Shown in pieces: positions 58,455 through 64,000 of a DNA stretch of 64,000 nt. The notes below the pieces were generated by a model. That model did not search any database, was not told the DNA's origin, and saw nothing but the letters and a program-made list of their open reading frames with translations. Source of the stretch: Lytechinus variegatus (taxonomy: Eukaryota > Echinodermata > Echinoidea > Temnopleuroida > Toxopneustidae). Where the stretch lies: the NCBI RefSeq assembly GCF_018143015.1, contig NC_054751.1, positions 27,386,783 through 27,450,782 of the forward strand, given 5' to 3'. The position numbers were made by a program, and so were the translations under genes. How positions within the stretch are numbered: position 1 is the first letter of the stretch; the number at the start of each line of letters is the position of its first letter.

Positions 58455-58906
58455 AAAATCCGTTTTGCCGTGTTCTATATTAGTACTCTGTCGGTGATAT
58501 GTTATAAAAATGAAGTCCAGTAAATTTCTCGCCAAAATATATTATTTTAGTGCTTCAAAAATGTTACTTGAAAGTAACTTAAAAATCATTTGTTTCAAAC
58601 CATAAAACAACATGTGCGTTATATTAATCTGTACGAATTTGATTTTTCCCTGAGTGTTTTTTTTATCCATATGAACAGTATTAAATGCAACATTAACATG
58701 ATGAATAAAGTTCAGTATTTATAATCACACCTTTGTAATTCTAGCATTTGCTTTTAATCACTCGTTGGAAAATGTTGATTTATTCATATGTAGCTGGCTT
58801 TGCATTTCACGTTGTTTCAGATACAATACAACATATATCCTAAATCTGCCTGTTATTTGTGCTTGGTACTTTGTGTGTGTTTTTTTTTCTTCAAAATTCC
58901 TTTTTA

Positions 58907-59728
58907 TACAGTGCGTCCCAGAATAAACGAAACCGAGATTTAGCGATCATTTATCATAATTTAATCATAAATAAAATAGACAAATGACCTACCAATTTAA
59001 AGCTTAGAATCTCCTCTTTCATCTGATATTACTTAGGTTATTTCTTATTCACGCATGAGTGAGCAAAAACAATTTGAAGAAAGGATACCAAAAGTCATTT
59101 GGCGGGGGGTATCTGGGTTTCAAAAAGAAACCCACATTTCTGAAAAGTTCAATATCTGCTCTTTAATTTGGTACCTAAATTACAAGAAATGGTCAAGAAA
59201 TAAAAAAGTTCTGGTCATTTGAAATAAGGCTTGTAATTTTATAATTTCATGAGATAAACGTGTTTTCACCGGTTTCCCACAGAAGCTTTCGCATGGTGAA
59301 CAAAAGATTTAATGCATGGCTGATCGTCAACAAAACAGAGTGTCGAGAGGTTTGAAAGCCAGCCTGGAGAACCTCTTAATTTTATGAAATTATTGAAATT
59401 CAAGCCTTATTTCAAATGACCAGAACTTTGTTATTTCTTGACCATTTTCTGTAATTTAGGTATCAAATTAAAGAGGAGATATTGAACTTTGCAAAAATGT
59501 GGTTTTCTTTTTGAAACCCAGATACCCCCCGCCAAATGAGTTTTTGATATCCTTTCTTCAAATTGTATTTGCTCACTCAGGCGTGAATGAGATATAATCT
59601 AAGTAATATCAGATGAAAGAAGAGATTCTAAGCTTTAATTTGGTAGGTCATTTGTCTATTTTATTTATGATTAAGTAATGATAAATGATCGCTAAATCTC
59701 GGTTTCGTTTTTTCTGGGACGCACTGTA
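58907..59728. mobile_element. Tc1/mariner-like foldback element, about 350-bp inverted arms
   Basis: The ends TACAGTGCGTCCCAGAA and TTCTGGGACGCACTGTA are flanked by TA on each side (58905-58906 and 59729-59730). The arms are strongly similar over about 340 bases each. A unique centre of about 130 bases (59,250-59,380) has no transposase frame. A TA duplication fits Tc1/mariner mobilisation. Confidence 0.9.
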
Positions 59729-59939
59729 TAGGCCTACAATCATGGGTGGGATTTTACTTCCGTGTAAACGGTTCTTTATTATGTTTAAAATACTGTTTTA
59801 CCATGGAGCTAACAGAGATGGTTTTACATTTAGATTTGAATGATGAGCACACCAATTATTTTGGTATTTAGACGGGGAACATAAAAAATGTCAACATTAC
59901 CATTGTGTAAACCGTTCAGCTTTTAACTGCATTGTCCAG

Positions 59940-60843
59940 TTTTTTTCTCACCTGCATAGCAGAGTGAGACTATAGGCGCCGCTTTTCCGACGGCGGCGTC
60001 AACATCAAAACTTAACCTGAGGTTAGGTTTTTGAAATGACATCATAACTTCCAAAGTATGGGCCTAGTTCATGAAACTTGGCCATAAAGTTAATCAAGTA
60101 TTACTGAACATCCTATTAGAGTTTCATGTCACATGACCAAGGTCATTTATGGTCAATGATCTCTGGCCGAATTGGGAGTATCTTTTGAATTCCCATCATA
60201 ACTTTGAAAGTTTATGGATCTGATTCATGAAACTTGGACATAATAGTAATCAAGCATCACTGAACATTTTGTGCAAGTTTCAGGTCTCATGATTAAGGTC
60301 AAAGGTCATTTAGGGTCAATGAACTTTGGCCGAATTGGGGGTATCTGTTGAATTTCCATCATAACTTTGAAAGTTTATGGATCTGATTCATGAAACTTGG
60401 ACATAATAGTAATCAAGCATCACTGAACATCCTGTGCGCATTTCAGGTCACATGACCAAGGTCAAAGGTCAATGAACTTTGGCTGAATTGGGTGGATCTG
60501 TTGAATTACCATCATAACTTTGAACGTTTAGGGATCTGATTCATGAAACTTGGACATAAGAGTAATCAAGTATCACTGAACATCCTGCGCGAGTTTCAGG
60601 TCACATGATCAAGGTCAAAGGTCATGTAAGGTCAATGAACTTTGGCCATGTTTGGTTTTTTGTTGAATAACCATCATATCCCATATCTCTGTAAGTTTAT
60701 TGGTCTAGTTCATAAAAAGTGGACATAGAGTAACCATGTATCACTGAACATCTTGTGCGAGTTAGAGTAGTTTTCAAAGTCAGCACTTCTGCTATATTGA
60801 ACCGCGTGATGCAGGTGAGACGGCCAGAGGCATTCCACTTGTT
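59940..60843 (+). repeat. GTCTCACCTGCAT-family repeat, copy 2
   Basis: The same element and orientation as 54381-55472, about 190 bp shorter (fewer internal units). It opens TCTCACCTGCATAGCAGAG and ends GGCATTCCACTTGTT. Exact AGGTCAAAGGTCA occurs at 60296, 60459 and 60612. Confidence 0.85.
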
Positions 60844-61452
60844 ACAGTTATAATTTCCCCAAACCCGAACGTTCAGATTTTGGGAGTATGGATTTGGGTG
60901 CCTATGATAGTGTGTCAGTTCTTAATTTTCTTTTTTTTTTAATATATCCAATCATCCATTTTTGTATTCTGGTTGAGCAAATCGTAACCTAGTAGGTACA
61001 ATATTCAAATGATGCACAGATGTGGGTGCATCAGTAGGTTTTATGAGCATAAGGTAATAAGAAGTATGGAACTGTTAAACCCACGAGGCGCAGCCCAGTG
61101 GGTTAGTTTTGGCATGTCACTGGTCCTACCGATGCACAAACAAACCTGTGTATCATTTGTTTTATAGAATGGTAGAATTTTGTTGGCGAAATATATTTTT
61201 TTTACAACCATGTATAAGTAATTACTGGATGCATGGCTGGCCATGCGTCTGTAATTACATATGCATGGTTGCCATTCTACAATAATTCTCGTGGCTATAT
61301 AAAAATTTCCCCTCAAGAGATGCACCAGATTGCATATTATTGTAAGTCCAAAAAAAAAAAAAAAAATCAAAAGCTCCCTACCGTGGGGACATCCCCCTGT
61401 AGGTCGCTCCGATCCCTTGGGCTGTGTCGCTTCGCTCCCTCAAATTAATTGG
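60844..61452. other. Gene-free stretch
   Basis: A 109-codon - strand frame at 61370-61041 starts in a poly-A/T run and has no domain I recognise. No other feature is seen. Confidence 0.35.
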
Positions 61453-62372
61453 TTCAGTCACAGAGAGGGTAATCGCCCCTCACATCACTTGGTTTCAGAA
61501 TCCAAAGTCACAAAATGTCAACAACAAAAAAGACCAATGAAAATGAGATAAACAACCTAGTTTATTACGCATATCCTTCATGCATGTTTAATTGATTGCC
61601 TTAATCCCAAAGAAGCTACAGGAAGTAAAATAAAAAAAATAAATGACTGGAACAATTACAAAGTCACTCAATCCCAAGGGATGTCCCGGTTATACAAAAT
61701 TTCATTTTTTTATAGATTTGACAATAAGGAACATCGTGACTGAATCATATTGTATTAAACAATGCTCATTCCACGTGTTCAGGTAGGAATTAATTGTTGT
61801 ATCACTTGACAATGAGGAGAAAAATAGAATATTCCCTATTCTATATAATTAAGTACAAAAGAAATGGTGAGTAGATAACGCCATCAGTCTCCTCATTTGC
61901 ATACCCACCTGGATGTGAATATAACTGTTTTGTGAAATTAAGCAAAATTTTAAAATGTCATAACTTTCTTGTTTTACATCCGATTTTGATGAAATTTTCA
62001 GTGTTATGCTTGTTAGAAATTCTCTTTTTATTCAAATCAACTTTATGTTGGGGCGGACATGTCCTTTGAGTGAGGTAAACACAGACATACACCGTGTTCA
62101 GTTATCCCCCGCTTATACCGGGACATCCCCAGTGGGTTTGTGTGTGGCTGTGTTATTCCAGTCATTTAAACATTTTATACATAATTATGTGATTGATCCA
62201 ATCACTATATATAACATGTCCAAGAAGGACATGCATAATATACTGGGAAGATTCTTTAATCCTATCTCATTTTCATTGTTGTTTTTTTGTTGTTGCCAAT
62301 TTGTGACTTTGGATTCTGCCAAACCAATTGGTGAGAGGGGATATAAGTAGGTGATGTAGCTTCTCTGTGACT
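61453..62372. mobile_element. Element with about 100-bp inverted ends
   Basis: TTCAGTCACAGAGAG at the left is answered by CTCTGTGACTGAAAC at the right. The arms continue through GAATCCAAAGTCACAAA and CAATGAAAATGAGAT with a few indels. A family B MITE fragment (about 61,890-62,080; GATTTTGATGAAATTTTCAG) sits inside. Confidence 0.7.
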
Positions 62373-63179
62373 GAAACAATCTCTTAATTGTTCACGTGTG
62401 CTTCATAAAGATTATTGAAGCTAGCCTATGCAAAAAAAAAATCATTTTGACTGAGTGCATGGAATTCATGAAGTGCCCTTCAAAAGTTTGATCAGTTTCT
62501 TTTGGAAACCAGCTTATGTTGCGTGACATTTAGAGGCAATTGAAGTGATTGGTTAACATTGGTTTGACTTTTCAAAAATCTGAGCTAGAATGTCACTCTT
62601 GTCACCTGTGTCTGTGATATGTTCCAAAAATGAAGCCCAGAAAAAATTGCGTTCGAAATTGATTATTTAGTGCTTCAAAAATTGAAATATAAAGTGACCG
62701 GAGTGACACCATCTTAATTTCGTCCCATACACTAATGTGTACTATTTAGGTGTATATAAGACGCCTATTTACAAAATCGGGGTTTGCCTTGTAGTTTTAG
62801 CTTTTCATTCTCAATAATGGTTGTTTTCAGGGTTTATTAGTTCTAATACATGCACTTGTACACATGTTTCATCTTGGTTTGAGAATTGTTTAAATCGGCT
62901 GCTCACAGATTTAAACAATACCTTTAAAGGATCCGCTTTAAACCGCATTTCTTATGTCAAAAATCTGCATTTAACCAATGTCAGAAGTATTTCATTCTGA
63001 CCATGTGGACAGCCATTAAAATAAAATTACCATGCTTATCCACACAATTTCACGTACAATTTAAAATTTAACTTTTTTTCAAATTTAGCTCACTTGAAAT
63101 TACAAACAAAAATTCGTTGTCATCATAAAGAGGCCGACACATCAGGGTTTTCAGACAGTAGGCCGACTAAAGCAGTGAC
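62373..63179. other. Gene-free stretch
   Basis: Apart from the block at 62,605-62,690 shared with 58,485-58,575, no recognisable feature. Confidence 0.35.
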
Positions 63180-63183
63180 TTAA

Positions 63184-63754
63184 AGGAATGGTCTGCGCTG
63201 AAAGTATTCAAAGCTTAATAAACAGATAGAATTCATTGAGCAAAATGCCGAAATTTCGTCAAAACCGGATAACAAATAAAGTTATTGAATTTTAAAGTTT
63301 AGCTATATTTTGTGAAAAACAGTCGTCATGAATATTCATTAGGTGGGCTGATGATGTCACATCCCCACTTGTTCTTTTGTATTTTATTTGTTAAGGTTTA
63401 TTCACATTTTTTCCTCCAAGAACTAGAAAAATTTGATTGACAACAGATTTAGTGCATTAGACATTTATTGCTGCAACTTATTTCATTATAAGGGAGACAT
63501 ATTACTCACACAAGTATGAAATAATGAAAAAATTATGATTTTATGTAATAACATAAGAAAACGGAAAGTGGAGATGTGACATCATCAGCCCACCTAATGT
63601 ATATTCATGACGACTATTTTCACAAAATATTGCTAAACTTTAAACTTTAATAACTTTATCATTTGTTATCCAATTTTGATGAAATTTTCGGCATTTTGCT
63701 CAGTGAATTCTACTCTATGTATAAAGATAAATATTTTCAGTCCGGACCATCCCT
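63184..63754. mobile_element. TTAA-flanked MITE, AGGGATGGTC family B, copy 4
   Basis: TTAA flanks AGGAATGGTCTGCGCTGAAA and TTTTCAGTCCGGACCATCCCT. The AATATTCATTAGGTGGGCTG phrase and its complement lie inside, as in 45640-46189. The remaining 63,759-64,000 shows nothing recognised. Confidence 0.85.
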
Positions 63755-64000
63755 TTAATGGCGTCTGAATGCCAACTCTGTATGTGATCGATATGATCAT
63801 GAGCTTTACTATTTGATCACCGCACGCCTAAATTATATTTCTCACTTGCAAAGGCTTCAGCGGGTAGTGCCATCGGGCCGGGGTATATTTGTAGTTCATC
63901 CAGTATTGACCTACCATGTGTGTTGAAGTTCAAAGTCTAGACTCTTCATCACATGTTCTTGACGTCACTTGTCCCCATCTAGCAATAATTGTATTTCATG

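Noticed and set aside
61041-61370. 109-codon - strand frame as a gene
   Set aside because: It begins in a homopolymer run, has no domain, and overlaps an equally open + strand frame.

Overview
The window looks like nuclear DNA of a marine deuterostome invertebrate, most likely an echinoderm (probably a sea urchin). The evidence is AT-rich spaced DNA, GT-AG introns of up to 12 kb, a mitoferrin gene, an intronless TRIM gene with filamin and NHL domains, and very dense miniature DNA transposons and LINE/SINE fragments. The species assignment is inference; no marker identifies it. No prokaryotic feature, CRISPR array or rRNA gene was seen.

Three protein-coding loci can be supported. (1) 1173-1951 (+) holds the last two coding exons of a type I membrane protein resembling the C-terminus of the Skeletor/DOMON family; its 5' part lies outside the window. 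(2) 13995-38778 (-) is a complete mitoferrin (mitochondrial iron importer, SLC25 family). Its four coding exons join in frame to 363 residues with consensus splice sites; the 57-nt third exon was found by reading the sequence. (3) 49065-51119 (+) is a TRIM protein with RING, B-box, coiled coil, filamin and six NHL repeats in one coding exon, probably preceded by a non-coding exon. The three genes have unrelated functions and nothing suggests they work together.

Almost everything else is repeat-derived. From left to right: TA microsatellites and a LINE/SINE cluster (0-4.4 kb); a gene-poor stretch with a purine tract, a tandem duplication and MITEs (4.4-13.9 kb); mitoferrin introns 3, 2 and 1, with a dispersed 16-base motif (17.7-20.3 kb), an inverted MITE pair (26.6 and 31.4 kb), a perfect 127-bp palindrome (33.9 kb) and a 2.6-kb foldback element built of about seventeen 110-bp monomers (34.8-37.4 kb); a CpG-richer stretch at the mitoferrin 5' end; two hAT-like elements with perfect 8-bp target duplications; two LINE relics (43.7-44.9 kb); the TRIM gene, flanked by oppositely oriented copies of one MITE; and an eroded transposon field (54-64 kb) with a Tc1/mariner-like foldback element and repeats carrying exact AGGTCAAAGGTCA motifs.

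No clearly new molecular system is evident. The strongest leads are the invariant 16-mer dispersed in mitoferrin intron 3, the foldback element with an inverting minisatellite core, the perfect palindrome, a SINE whose head resembles the 7SL/Alu domain, and the repeats that spread nuclear-receptor DR1 sites.
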